From: Echinostoma caproni
Lineage: Eukaryota; Platyhelminthes; Trematoda; Plagiorchiida; Echinostomatidae
Length of the DNA: 64,000 nucleotides
Assembly: GCA_900618425.1 (NCBI GenBank)
Contig: UZAN01039924.1
Location: 27,694-91,693, forward strand
Direction of reading: 5' to 3'
Made by a program: the position numbers and the translations under genes. The first letter of the stretch is position 1; every line of letters begins with the position of its first letter. Shown here one piece after another: positions 46,490-57,215 of the stretch. The notes beneath the pieces were generated by a model. It was not told where the DNA came from, did not search any database, and saw nothing but the letters and a program-made list of their open reading frames with translations.

Positions 46490-49400
46490 TCCACCGTTGT
46501 TTATATTGATGTTCAAATAACTTATTTCATTTGCTTTCAGTGTTCTTTGAGTTCTTTGGTCGGCGATTGGACTGACGGCCAATCGAAAAGGATAACTTAT
46601 TGCAATACGCGTTTATTGGGCCAGGGATAGAGATTATTTCCTTTCGAGGGGACCGATTTTTTGATAGACGTCGAGTAATAAATAATATTTGATAGAGAAA
46701 TCCTTCAACACCATTTGCCATCAGTCACTGCTATGAAAAGCTATCTATTTCGCTTGATGTTTGCGATTTGCATCCCATTGAATACGTGCTGTAAACTAAA
46801 ATAATGCTCTTAATTTTTTTATTACGAGCTATTTGGATGCATCAAATGAATTAAGCATAGCAGTAGTGAGCTTTTGGTTGAAATAAATGAATTGGTTTGC
46901 CACATCTGAGTTTCTGGTTCTCTTTACAGAATGTTTCTTCCACTTTTCCATTGTGACAAAATTTCAAAACTCGCAATGTTGAAGGAATCTATTTTAAACA
47001 ATGGTTGCTTTGGTCGTGTTGAAGAGCTTCTGATGGAACAATTACTACCATAAGACAGCATCCGTAAGGCAGTACACAAACGGGAATGGCCTAAGCAAAT
47101 CCTCCTCTATTGAATCATCCGCATCTAATCAGTTTTCGTGAAGACCATAAGTGGTTACTGTGATCCACTTATGCTCATCCAGGCGCACAAATGACTCTCT
47201 AGTAGCAACTTGAATAAAGCGAAAAGTGTTTTACCTCAGAAATTTTGGCCCTGAGAATTTTAGCAACTTTTGTGGACTCAAAATATATTCATCTGCAAAA
47301 TGGAATAATCTTGTTTATCAAAATACCTGACATCACAAATAAACTTGTGTATTGCACGACTTCTATTTNCCAGTTAAATGGGAGTGTGTCGCACGGACTT
47401 TGGTAGTCCAGAGGTAGTTTTTATCATTTCAGTACTGGATTTGTGAAAGAACATATAAAAGTCATAACAATAAAGTTGCGAATCCTACCATACTACCGGA
47501 AAAGTAAGTAGTTAGATAAACTGTGCAAAAGAGCATGTGGAAGATGGAATAACCATGAAGTTGCCTACAGCTCTAACCCATATTAAGTTAATAATAGAAA
47601 GTAATAAAAGATTCGGTAACAGTTAGTTGTATTAATTCATCTTAAAGATTTACACGAATCAATTTTCATGCATTTTACGCGTGAATACTTTAAGTACTGC
47701 TTTTTAAGAAAATAGTACACTATTTTGAGAACATCATCTAGATGTATTTTTCTACTTTGTACGCATTCAATTGTAAAAACCATATTGATGAAACATTTTG
47801 TATATATGTAAGCTATTTCAAACCTTTAAACGTTTTGTCGCTCTGAATATAACTAAACTTAAGAATACGATATCGATTCCGAATTGCGATGAAGAATCGG
47901 ATGACCAATGAATAATGCTGTGCAATTCAAATGCTAATTTAAGCACAAATGGGATTCTTATCGCTTGTTAAGAGGGCAGCTGTCATTGCACGATTATAGG
48001 CCAATGGTTCATATAAGCGCTTGAGTGTTTCGAACTTTTAGCATGTGTTCAACATTGGATTTCATTTTTGCTGACTGTTCATTCTGATTTACTATAGATT
48101 CACTGATTCTTTTACCTATCGGGATTAAATATGAATTGAGAAAAGCAGCAAGTGTTGATGTGAAATCAAAATCTATCGTCAACAGAATTCGGAGATTGGA
48201 TAGTGGATAAGAGAACAGTGCGCGTTCTAAAGTCCGAGGGACAAGGAGAAGGTTAGCACGGGTACGACAACATCACATGTTTTTCCTCTGGGTAACACAA
48301 ATTTCGCATTAATCCATTTTTAAGCAGGTCAGACCAGGGCGGGGTTTTTTCGGATAGCCAGGCCTCCCTCACTCGCCGCTCACTTCACAATCGAACGTGT
48401 TAACACTGCCGCTTTATCTGTTCATCATGGGATTTTGAATACAAGAGATAAAACAATTTCTGCTTGGCTGACGATTTGTTTTCAAAGGATTTGAGGGTGT
48501 GCATTCACGAGGAAAGTTAGTCTTCTGCAGAGTTCAAAGAGTGTTGTTGCTGCTGTTGTTGTTATTGCACCCATCAAGGTGTCTGGTGTTTCATGTTCTC
48601 TTCCTCCTTGCTGCTATCGAGTGTCAGTTCGACCGGTGCATTAAAGATGAATGAAATATTCGTCATGTGCTAATAAACAAGCTCTCTACTAATAGGAACG
48701 GGACTGTTTGTCTGGTGTGCATGCCTCCTGCCTTGATTGTGTACATGGAATAACGCATGCGACATTCGGATGAGTGCAACAAACAGGGCTAATCTGCAAA
48801 CAGCTTGAGAAACACACGATATTGTCTACCTGAAAGTGAGAGAACAAAGCTACGTGAGATCGCAGTATCAATAGCGGACGGGTAGTTAATTCGTCAGGTG
48901 TCATCAGAGGCGCATTGTGGCGTATCAATTAACCCACTTTGGATTTTCAGTGATTCGCATAAAAAGGGGGCAATCGAAGCAGAAGGGAAAGTACAGAATA
49001 AATAAACAATGAAACCCAGTGACAATGTATCACCGTGGTTTCCATCAAGGATTTGACGTGTTGTTCTTTGCAAATTCATTGAATGTTTAAATGAAAAAGG
49101 TTTGGTTTTGTGAACCACATGATAATCAACCGATGATCAGCGAAGTTTATATAGATCGCTTGTCTTCCTTTTGTATAGCATAGAATCAATTTCACAGGAT
49201 ATTGGGAAAGACAGGAAAGCAGCTTAGGCCACAAATGTAAGTAACGTTGAAAAGAGATAAACATCACGCACAATACTACACGTAATGCACGATGCCCGTG
49301 CAGTTCGAGGTGGGATAAACCAAAAACATTATTCTTAAAATCAAATACATACTTTTAAGCTTGAAATTCACAAATCACTCAGATCACCCCGTCGTCAAGG

Positions 49401-51160
49401 TTATGCTTACACCTTTATTCAAACATGCTGTTTGCACTGAGATTGGTGACGAATGTGTCACTGGTCTGATAATGCTCCCTCCCCTCCGACCTGAGCTTTC
49501 TACACACACTACCTTAGCCAAATTTGCATAAATGACTTACCTTTGATGCAATGTAAGCGCGGAGTGATAAATTGATCTGGCACGATATTCCACCGAATCC
49601 AATTGTCTCGTATCGTTGTTTCACAAAGAGCTATCACAAACGAGGCAAATGGCTGGATTGTTTTTCTCACAGATGAGACAGATTCAGCATTTGATATCAT
49701 TCATTTCGATATCCGATCTCACAGTTTCACACTGAACTGGTCACGCTAAGTGCCCTTCCCTATCCAGGCCATGGGAAGCGGACTGATCAAGCACACTGGA
49801 GCTGATTTGTGATTTATGCCCTGTTCGTGAATCACGATAGTCTGAATATCAATGTTTATCCAGTTTCGAGTGAATATTGTCATTTCACCCCACTGATATA
49901 TAAATATATACCGATGAAACCGTTAAACTCAGCTCATCTTTAATTATCTTGATCGTTTAATATTAATCACAAAACAAGCCGTATGAATTTTTAGGGTTTG
50001 GTAACGCACGCCGCAGCATTATTTCACGGGTTCTTTATAAATAGTCTCTCTGAACCTGGTGGAACATTCAATCACATATCATAATGTTCGTTTCGAAAGC
50101 CAAAATGGACTCCACGCACTCACGTCACACCGATGTGTTCAATCCATTTCGCAACCCTTAATTGACTCTACCTTGATAATCACATCTTAAATCCACTCTA
50201 ACAGCAGATTGAATTGCTTGCTGACAGTCATCTTACGATAAAAGAAAAATCACCTTATTTGTTCAATTTTTTCACGAGCTAAAGGAATACCAACACTGGC
50301 TGTAATGATGTCAGTTTGTTACACCTCTGAACTATCCGACCGTACTCTTAAGTGTAACATTGTTTTACTATTTGTAAGTTTCCTCGGCATTGTTAAACAC
50401 TTCAAGGTGATTGACGAGGACTGCGAAGACGAAGCAAATATGTAAATAACGGACAATACAAAAGTCATTTTGCTAGAATATGTATAGACAAGCAATCGGT
50501 AGATTGGCTAAACGTAATCTCATATTTACTTATCATATTATACATTTAACAATGGAAATTCCAGGTTTTTTTCGCAGTGATGTAGTTACCAAATCCAGCA
50601 AGCAGTCGCGCAGTGGGCTACTCAGCCCGAAGTGCAAAACGAACCAGCAAATTTAGAACCCTTTAAAACAAACACACAAACATAAATATATATATACTAG
50701 GTACTGCTGGAAATGAAGTGATGATAATTCAATCGATTGTCAAACTTTTGAGTAGAATTAATTTAGCATACATCCTGAGAATAGGCAAATACAGCTGTGC
50801 AATGATTTTCTCATGTGGGTTTCTCGCCTTGCGAGTTCCTTTGCTTCAAACATAAACAAACTAAATATTATCTACCTCCCTTCAGTTATTGAGTGTGCAT
50901 ACATTTCTGCGATCAAATTTCTAAGCGGGCATGGAGCATGGCATGGGCATGGTTGTCATTTTATACGTACATTATAGAAACGGGGGATCAAGAAGGTGAC
51001 CAAACCTTTTGAATTACATGCAATTCACAGGAAGTGAGCAACTTTTATCTATACTAAATACACGGATCCAAACAATCCGCCTTTTATCTTCTGTACCTAT
51101 TTTCTGTTTCAAGGAGCGCCAATGATTTTTGCTCCTTCAAAAGATCCACAATCAATATAG
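46490..51160. other. No recognised element
   Basis: Mostly AT-rich sequence with one undetermined base at 47369. Several short - strand frames at 48689-49700 have no splice support or protein-like character. A short GTT/GCT-rich stretch sits at 48540-48565 and TA repeats near 50685. Confidence 0.4.
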
Positions 51161-51171
51161 TATGCTTTATC

Positions 51172-51234
51172 ATGAGTTTTCTGTGCTTCTACAAAAACAG
51201 AATTGCGCGAAAATATTCATCCACCAAATGCGCT
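51172..51234 (+). CDS. Weak candidate first exon
   Basis: An ATG opens 21 codons (MSFLCFYKNRIARKYSSTK, then CA) up to a GTAAGT donor, phase 0 out. The next exon proposed downstream (52032) needs a different phase, so at least one further exon would be required. Confidence 0.2.
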
Positions 51235-52031
51235 GTAAGTCACTAAGTGAACAAATTTGCGAGTGTTCAGTGTAGCATAAGTTTCTGATGAATATCGTTT
51301 GGATAGGTTTGATGTTAATTGCCAGTCAAACTCGGTTCAGGTGTCTGATTAAAAATATTATCTGATTTGTGCATAGATATTTCTTGTTCATCGAGATAAA
51401 CTTAAATGATTGTTTTCCAAAATGAGAAAAGGTTTCTTATCTTATTATTTTTTGAGTATGTAGTGCACCAGCTTTGGATCATTAGCAGATATTATATAAA
51501 GTAATTTTCAGCCCATCCCAGGAATTATTCGATCCTTCTTTTGTATGCGTGCGTACATGCCATTTATCAATGAATATTTTCAACGAAGCGTTGTCCTGCT
51601 TGTTTGGTGATTTTTAAAATAAATTGATTATGGCACCCAACTACGACAAACAAACAAACTTGCTTATTTCCGAACACGGAGGCTTCTGAGTGAAAGTGTG
51701 GGTGAGCGAATAACTAGAGCATGACAAGTTTCATGAAGCTTTACTGGTTTGCCCCGAAAGAGGAAGGTTTACCAAAATGTTATTTGGTTATATTAACTTT
51801 CTCCTTTGCATCATCAATGATTAACTCTTGATCCATAAGTTTGTTCGCATGTGCAAGGTGGAGAGTCAGATATTTGGATTGGCTTCCTTTTAGTTCACAA
51901 AGATGATTCACCGAGATTTGATGAACCATGCATCAGATTGGGGATTACAATTGCTTTTGTCCCATTATTACATATTATTGTTATTGTCATATATTGTATT
52001 CTAAAAATTGTCCGAATTGCTTGTTTTTCAG

Positions 52032-52167
52032 AACCTATTCACAATGCTTTAGTCAATTCAGAAACACCTACTCTGTGATGGACCGACTGCTAGCAGACTG
52101 CGAAGGTTTCAGACCAAGGTTTCCCCGTGATCTAGTGGAAGGAAAAATCACAATCCAGATGGCTTGA
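52032..52167 (+). CDS. Candidate terminal exon with 3' UTR signals
   Basis: An excellent acceptor (attgcttgtttttcag) is followed by one base and 44 codons to a TGA at 52165-52167. The peptide reads QCFSQFRNTYSVMDRLLADC, EGFRPRFPRDLVEGKITIQM, then A, and is protein-like. AATAAA signals at 52718-52723 and 52733-52738 would end a 3' UTR of about 570 bases. An overlapping frame (51851-52078) with a hydrophobic segment (AFVPLLHIIVIVIYCILKIV) has its own acceptor at about 51893, but no donor links the two. No family recognised. Confidence 0.35.
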
Positions 52168-52717
52168 CTGCTGCATTTTCCAACTCATTCACGGCACTAA
52201 ATGGGAACGCTTCGGTTTATGGTAATTAGTGTCTGATCAGGCTTCCTGACAAGATGTCATGTGTCAGACGTGGCAGTCGTGGTGGAAACAGGAAAACCGC
52301 TCATATCCGAAACAGCACCTCACAGATGTTATTTCCATTTTCAGGTTTTACAATCAACCGTTTCCGCCCCTTATTGCATTTAGCTGAATTTGAGTGAAAC
52401 TATCCAATATTAGTCAGCGGGATACAGAGATTTACGGGCAAACCTTTAGATCGCTGATTTTAACAGATAAAAGCCTATTCGAGTGCATACTATTTAAGGT
52501 AAACTTCAACGCTTCTAACTCGATTTGGGATTTTGTAAGAACGCCATTCCAAAGTGTGTAATTAGTGCAGCCGATTGAATACCATTAGTGATCGTCAAAC
52601 TATTTCAAATGGAACAAAATCGATGCATGCTTAAGGGTTAAATCGGAGATGTTTAACCCCTTGCAAAATTAATGCGGTAAAATCGAGTTTGTGATGGTTT
52701 CTCCTCCTAGGACTTGA

Positions 52718-52738
52718 AATAAACACATATGCAATAAA
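52718..52738 (+). promoter_or_regulatory. Two AATAAA polyadenylation signals
   Basis: AATAAA at 52718 and 52733, downstream of the candidate terminal exon. In AT-rich DNA this hexamer is common, so this is only supporting evidence. Confidence 0.3.
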
Positions 52739-52759
52739 TTATATCTTTATGCATTTGCA

Positions 52760-53600
52760 TTTATTTTATTATAAGGATATGATGAAGTGTAGATGTTTAC
52801 AACGTACAGATCAAACTAGTAGACTGTTTATCAATAGTTTAAAATAGGAGACATCGAATTAAAGAACAACAGAAGAGGACGGTAGAAAGTGAAATGGATG
52901 AGGTCAATCACTTTCCGTTTAAATCAAAGGGTAAGGAGAAGGTCAAGATCGATTTCAAATCCTGGATATGATCTGATTTCGGGACGTCGGTCAACATTAG
53001 ACAACTATTTTGTATTCGAACACAAAGCTGGTTGCAATAACTTCAATTGTCCCGGCATGGCCAAAGATACAGTGAGCACAAGAACTATATGAATAATAAC
53101 TTCAGCGCACCTCATGGACACGGAACATAATGTGAAGGAAGATAATTTGAAAATCCTTTACGAGGTACCACCAAGCAATCCAGTAAGATTATATTACAAA
53201 ATAATAAGATTTGATATTGAGATATCACCACCCGAATTTTGTTGGCAAAAGCAGTTGATTGAAGGCCTTCATTTACTCTAGTCCACGGCCGTTGCAGGAT
53301 TGGAAATCGCCCGTGACCCAGTCCAAGCACCACGGGCTTAAACCGGAAGTATGTGACCTCTATAATCATGTTTTCTCCCTTCATGTCCCGCTATGCTTCT
53401 CTGTTCCTCATTCTCAACGACTCACAACTTTTAATTTAAGTTTATTATCTTTTTTACTCCTTCTTCATCATATTCAATAAACGTTGGTTCTGCTAGAAGC
53501 TAATACATCACAAGTTATATCGAAATGTTTAGTAGGGAGGATATATCATGACAATTTGGAAGAGAAATAATCAACGTTGCAGTTCCATGACTGGAGGTTA
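52760..53600. other. No recognised element
   Basis: Short frames on both strands only (for example 52889-53092 +, Arg-rich), without splice support. Confidence 0.4.
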
Positions 53601-53639
53601 TTCACGCTTTGGTTCAAACACATGCGCATTGGTTCGGGT

Positions 53640-54135
53640 CATTAAGGGTGGTTGGGGAGACGACTGAGATGAGGACACGCAAACTGTGTACAGCTGTAGA
53701 AAAAACTGTTCCCGCAGCAAAAATGCGCATTGTATTCATCTTCAGGCCACTTTTGTGTTTTCAATTAAAAAATAAACTGCATGTTCCTGCCCTCTCTTTC
53801 TCGGTTTACTTATTTACTTGTTCCTGTGAGACAAGGTATGCTGGCTGCATGAGCAAGCGTTTATCTGAACGAGTTCGTTGGTACCACCTGTCCTGGTTGA
53901 ATAGTGGAATAAGTAAGAATATCCACACCTCAATCATTTCACACCTATTGGAATCAAACCACGTGGTTAATGTGGCCAAGACGATTTGACCTCTCTACGT
54001 AGTTCGCAACCGTCGATCTCAGAGAATTGGAAGTCGCAATTTAGCCACAACGTAAGCGGTTGAAATTCGCAAACAACAGTCCCCCTCTTTGCTCCCAAAA
54101 CAAATTGGTAGGAACAGTCGGTCTTCTATAAACAA
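53640..54135 (+). pseudogene. Penelope-like element, GIY-YIG endonuclease fragment
   Basis: On the + strand: AAKMRIVFIFRPLLCFQLKN (the A-x-x-R-V-x-x-x-x-x-P-L linker before the nuclease), FSVYLFTCSCETRYAGCMSK (GIY-equivalent V-Y-L and YIG-equivalent Y-A-G, with the C-S-C insert of PLEs), RLSERVRWYHLSWL (R-L-S-x-R-x-x-E-H-x-P-x-W-L; conserved Arg kept), then SIISHLLESNHVV. After a stop at about 53988 the C-terminal block continues as YVVRNRRSQRIGSRN and a degenerate E-A-V-x-I-R-K end. No RT domain upstream. Clearly diverged from the PLE at 38.7 kb, so a different family or an older copy. Confidence 0.75.
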
Positions 54136-54139
54136 CACC

Positions 54140-54395
54140 ACACACGACACAGCCATCCCCACCTACTCTTAATGACCCAAATTAGTGTGCATGTATGAGG
54201 ACCAAAGTGTGAACCCATGGAACGGGAATGTTGATTATTTCTTTTCCAACTTGTAATGATTTATCCCCCCCTCCCTATTAAACAGTTTGATATAAATTGT
54301 GACGTATTAGACTGTGGAAGAATCACCGCAAACGAGCTTGTTTGCTACCCTATGTTTTCTTACAAAACGGTAATTCATTGGGACATTGGTATGTA
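54140..54395. other. No recognisable feature
   Basis: Nothing recognised between the PLE fragment and the hammerhead repeats. Confidence 0.4.
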
Positions 54396-54397
54396 AT

Positions 54398-54870
54398 CGA
54401 AATCTCTTTGTCTAACGACAAAGATGATTTAAGAGCTCTTTCGTCCTGTTTGAGAATCGTTTGCATTGTCTACATATTGTGTCCTTGAAGGCCTTAAACC
54501 GCCAATCTTCCGATGGGGATTCCGCACTCATACTAGTTTGCAACACGGTCATCAGTCAATACCTAGTTCAAATAGCTCAACCAATCTAATTTCATGTTGA
54601 GTAAGCCTGTGTGATTATTCGAAGGCATCAGGCACTCTTGATGGTCTTGAATGTGGCTTTCATTACTTGGGAAACCACTAATTCTCACCAGTTAAGTGCA
54701 TCTGTATCCGATGGAAATCTCTGTCATAAACGACAAAGAGCATTAGATAACTGTTTTTATCTGCTTAGCATTCCTCAGCTATGGGTTGTTGATTTGACTC
54801 CAAACTCGATGGTTTGCGGTTCGAATTCCGATAGAGCATTATTCAGAAAGAGTTTGTTATCTCCTTTTTA
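54398..54870 (-). repeat. Hammerhead SINE tandem dimer, minus strand
   Basis: Two diverged units in direct tandem on the - strand, hammerhead regions at 54475-54415 and 54790-54731, period about 315 bases. Shared words: CGACAAAGAG at the stem I end, a CAAACAGGACGAAAGAGCTC-type core in one unit and CTGAGGA plus AAAAACAGTTATC in the other, and GGCATCAGGCACTCTTGATG in the body between them. Cores are decayed. A + strand frame of 99 codons here (54611-54910) is produced by the repeat and is not a gene. Confidence 0.6.
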
Positions 54871-55732
54871 CTACGTATGTGTCACTGTATTAACCAGAGA
54901 AACAAGTTAATGAAACCGACCTTGTTCACTACTCCTGTAGCTCTATAAACGCTATGCTGTGTATCCTCGATGAAGTTTGATTCAATCACCGTAAACCAGG
55001 CTAACTCTGTAAACGTGGTGGAAGATGACAGTTTTCCAAAGAGTGTTAACGAAACCAGTTTATGGTACAGTTGGGGTTTATCTTTCAGTTAGCAGTAACG
55101 TTACTGATGTTATAAATCAATTGGGTGAAAGCTAGGGTTAAAGGTGTTCACCTTTTCTCTCCATTACGACGATCACTGTTCACCTGTTACGCGATAGAAA
55201 TGCCGACAGTCCGAAGCAATTAAATTGCACAACTCAGTTTTCTGTGCATTGAGGTTATCATCAAAATGTTCCGTTTCCCAATAGACACCCATAGTTCGCT
55301 GTGATCGTTTACATTGAGTGCAGTTGCTACCAGAATCTTGTGCAAATATCACGTTCTAAGCAATTTACATGCCCGACCGAAATGACACCATCCCACAAAA
55401 TTGGTCTTCTTCTGTGCTGTCCGATAAATCGAATGTTAACCACTCCTTCGGGGTTCTAATTATTGAACACGTGTCGGCCTAAAGAGAGTAACGGTTATAC
55501 CATGCCTTCAAGTACGACAAATGAGTATTTAAACCCATGGGGAACCTTTGGTTTTTACTCCATCCAGTGCTTGGCTGCTTGATTCGACTAGCTGTTGTCC
55601 TGATCCCTGCACGGCTTTTACAGTCTGATCTGGCGATTAAGTATTTGTGACCTGTAAGGCGATTCAAATGTGAACAGAAACAGACGACTTGAAATTAATC
55701 ACTATAGTGATCGAGAAAGCAGGAGACATTAC

Positions 55733-55809
55733 CATTCCTATCTGATGATTAATCCCGGCCCGTTCAACGGTGTGAACCTTCGCAACAATAACCAGATTTA
55801 ACTTGTCGC
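55733..55809 (-). CDS. Candidate internal exon, partner of 55982-56074
   Basis: On the - strand an acceptor with a T-rich tract (gaccagtttttcaatttag) opens 77 bases to a GTAATG donor (55732-55727). Two bases complete the codon left by the preceding exon, then 25 codons follow (DKLNLVIVAKVHTVER, AGINHQIGM), phase 0 out. Hydrophobic alternation suggests beta strands. Unrecognised. Confidence 0.4.
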
Positions 55810-55981
55810 CTAAATTGAAAAACTGGTCGGTTTGTACACTTTCGTGTGTGTAGAGCCTTGTTCGATAAGTGCTTTGCCAATTTTCAATTTCGAGGAAACT
55901 TAATGACGACAGTGTATGTGTAGACTCATGTAACATACATTCGTAGAGTATTTTGTTTGGAAGTTAATCCATAGTACTCAC

Positions 55982-56074
55982 TTAAGGTGACAAAATTGGC
56001 CAGTTTTCCAGCTGCTATACTACCAGCTACGGCTTTTCCTGCGCACTCTCCTCCGACATTCACTTTCATTGTAA
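55982..56074 (-). CDS. Candidate exon, phase-matched with 55733-55809
   Basis: Between acceptor gcgaaactctccag and donor GTGAGT (55981-55976) lie 93 bases: two bases, 30 codons, one base. The peptide contains MKVNVGGECAGKAVAGSIAA then GKLANFVTL, Gly/Ala-rich. The ATG could be a start codon. The intron to the next exon would be 172 bases and the junction codon is AGC. Both splice sites and the frame agree, making this pair one of the better gene hints in the window. A GC-rich segment ending at another GTGAGT donor (56643, - strand) may be a further upstream exon, but its phase does not fit directly. Confidence 0.4.
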
Positions 56075-56099
56075 CTGGAGAGTTTCGCCTTCTCAAAAA

Positions 56100-57070
56100 C
56101 GAATTTTGATTAGGCTGTAGATCATGTCATAATTCTCAGAACAGAATGGATCTATTTTTGGTGGATAAATAACAACCTATGACATCGTGCTTTGATTACT
56201 TTTGCCCTCTTTATCTTCCTTTATAACCTTACTTAAGAGTCAACCTTCACAAATCGGGCTGCTCTCTCAAACAGTCAACTATACAGGAACCAATCTCGTT
56301 GTACTTTCCTCCGTCAACATTTGTCCGTTCTTACAGCCCCTTGTGTGCTTTTTATTTCTCCATTGATTGTTTGAATGCATACTGATGAGTTGTTAGGTCA
56401 GATGTGTAAAATAAGTCCATATCTATATCCTAGTGAGAGTCGGAATCTCCACTAACACGTATGTTTATGGGTAAGTTCTCGATTGACGATTATGTTGCTG
56501 AAGATGCACCAAATCAACGTGTTCGGTAATATTTCCCAGTTGTTGCATTCTTTCAGGAATAATTAAAAATGCATATCTATGAGGACCAGTTGGAATTAAA
56601 CCCTAGGGGAATGAAGACTGGTTTCTCTAACATGATACTCACTCCGGCGGTCCCGCCTTCGGACGCTCTTGAAATCACTATTGTTTTATCTGTTCTTCAC
56701 TTTACGTGGTTGGTTAAATGATCCGACTCGATTGCTCATGTTTTTTTGAAATGAAAACAATGGGGTTTTTGCTAGTTTTATATTTACTTTTTCAATATGT
56801 ACAAAGAACGGGTGCAATGAAAATTCGCCACTATCGAATACCGATTTTTGTCTATTAAGTGTAAAAATTAAAACTCAGCGCAAGCGGATAGACATAGCAA
56901 ATATGGTTCTGCTCGGTGATATGAAGGCCTGCTGAAAATCCTTTGGCTGAGGTATCGACAATGACTCACAAGTAACTGTGAGTTAAATGTGAATTGTTGA
57001 GTCAACCTAGCAGGGTTGTTTCATGTGAGACATGGAGGATTTATTTCAATTCAAAGTGGGGATTCGTTGT
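56100..57070. other. No confident feature
   Basis: At 56643-56695 (-) a GC-rich frame (contains TIVISRASEGGTAG) ends at a GTGAGT donor but lacks a good acceptor. Otherwise nothing recognised. Confidence 0.35.
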
Positions 57071-57077
57071 GCATGTA

Positions 57078-57215
57078 TTAAATGAAACGTGGACTGAAAA
57101 GCTAGGAAGTACTGGACTGCTGTTTCAACCTGGTTGTGTTTCTTTAGCAGTGTAAATCGGTCGATTCAACTGAGGATCGAACTCGGAACCTCATAGGCAG
57201 AACGCAAGCATACTA
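57078..57215 (-). repeat. Hammerhead SINE, minus-strand copy
   Basis: On the - strand: GTATGCTTGCGTTCTGCC and box B GAGTTCGATCCTC, then TTACACTG, CTAAAGA (one change from CTGANGA), a stem II region AAC/GTT, intact GAAAC, AGCAGTC as cleavage region, and CAGTAC as stem I partner of the ACTG just before the core. Closest to the 27.8-kb copy. Confidence 0.65.

Noticed and set aside
54611..54910. Plus-strand 99-codon ORF
   Set aside because: It lies within the tandem hammerhead repeats.
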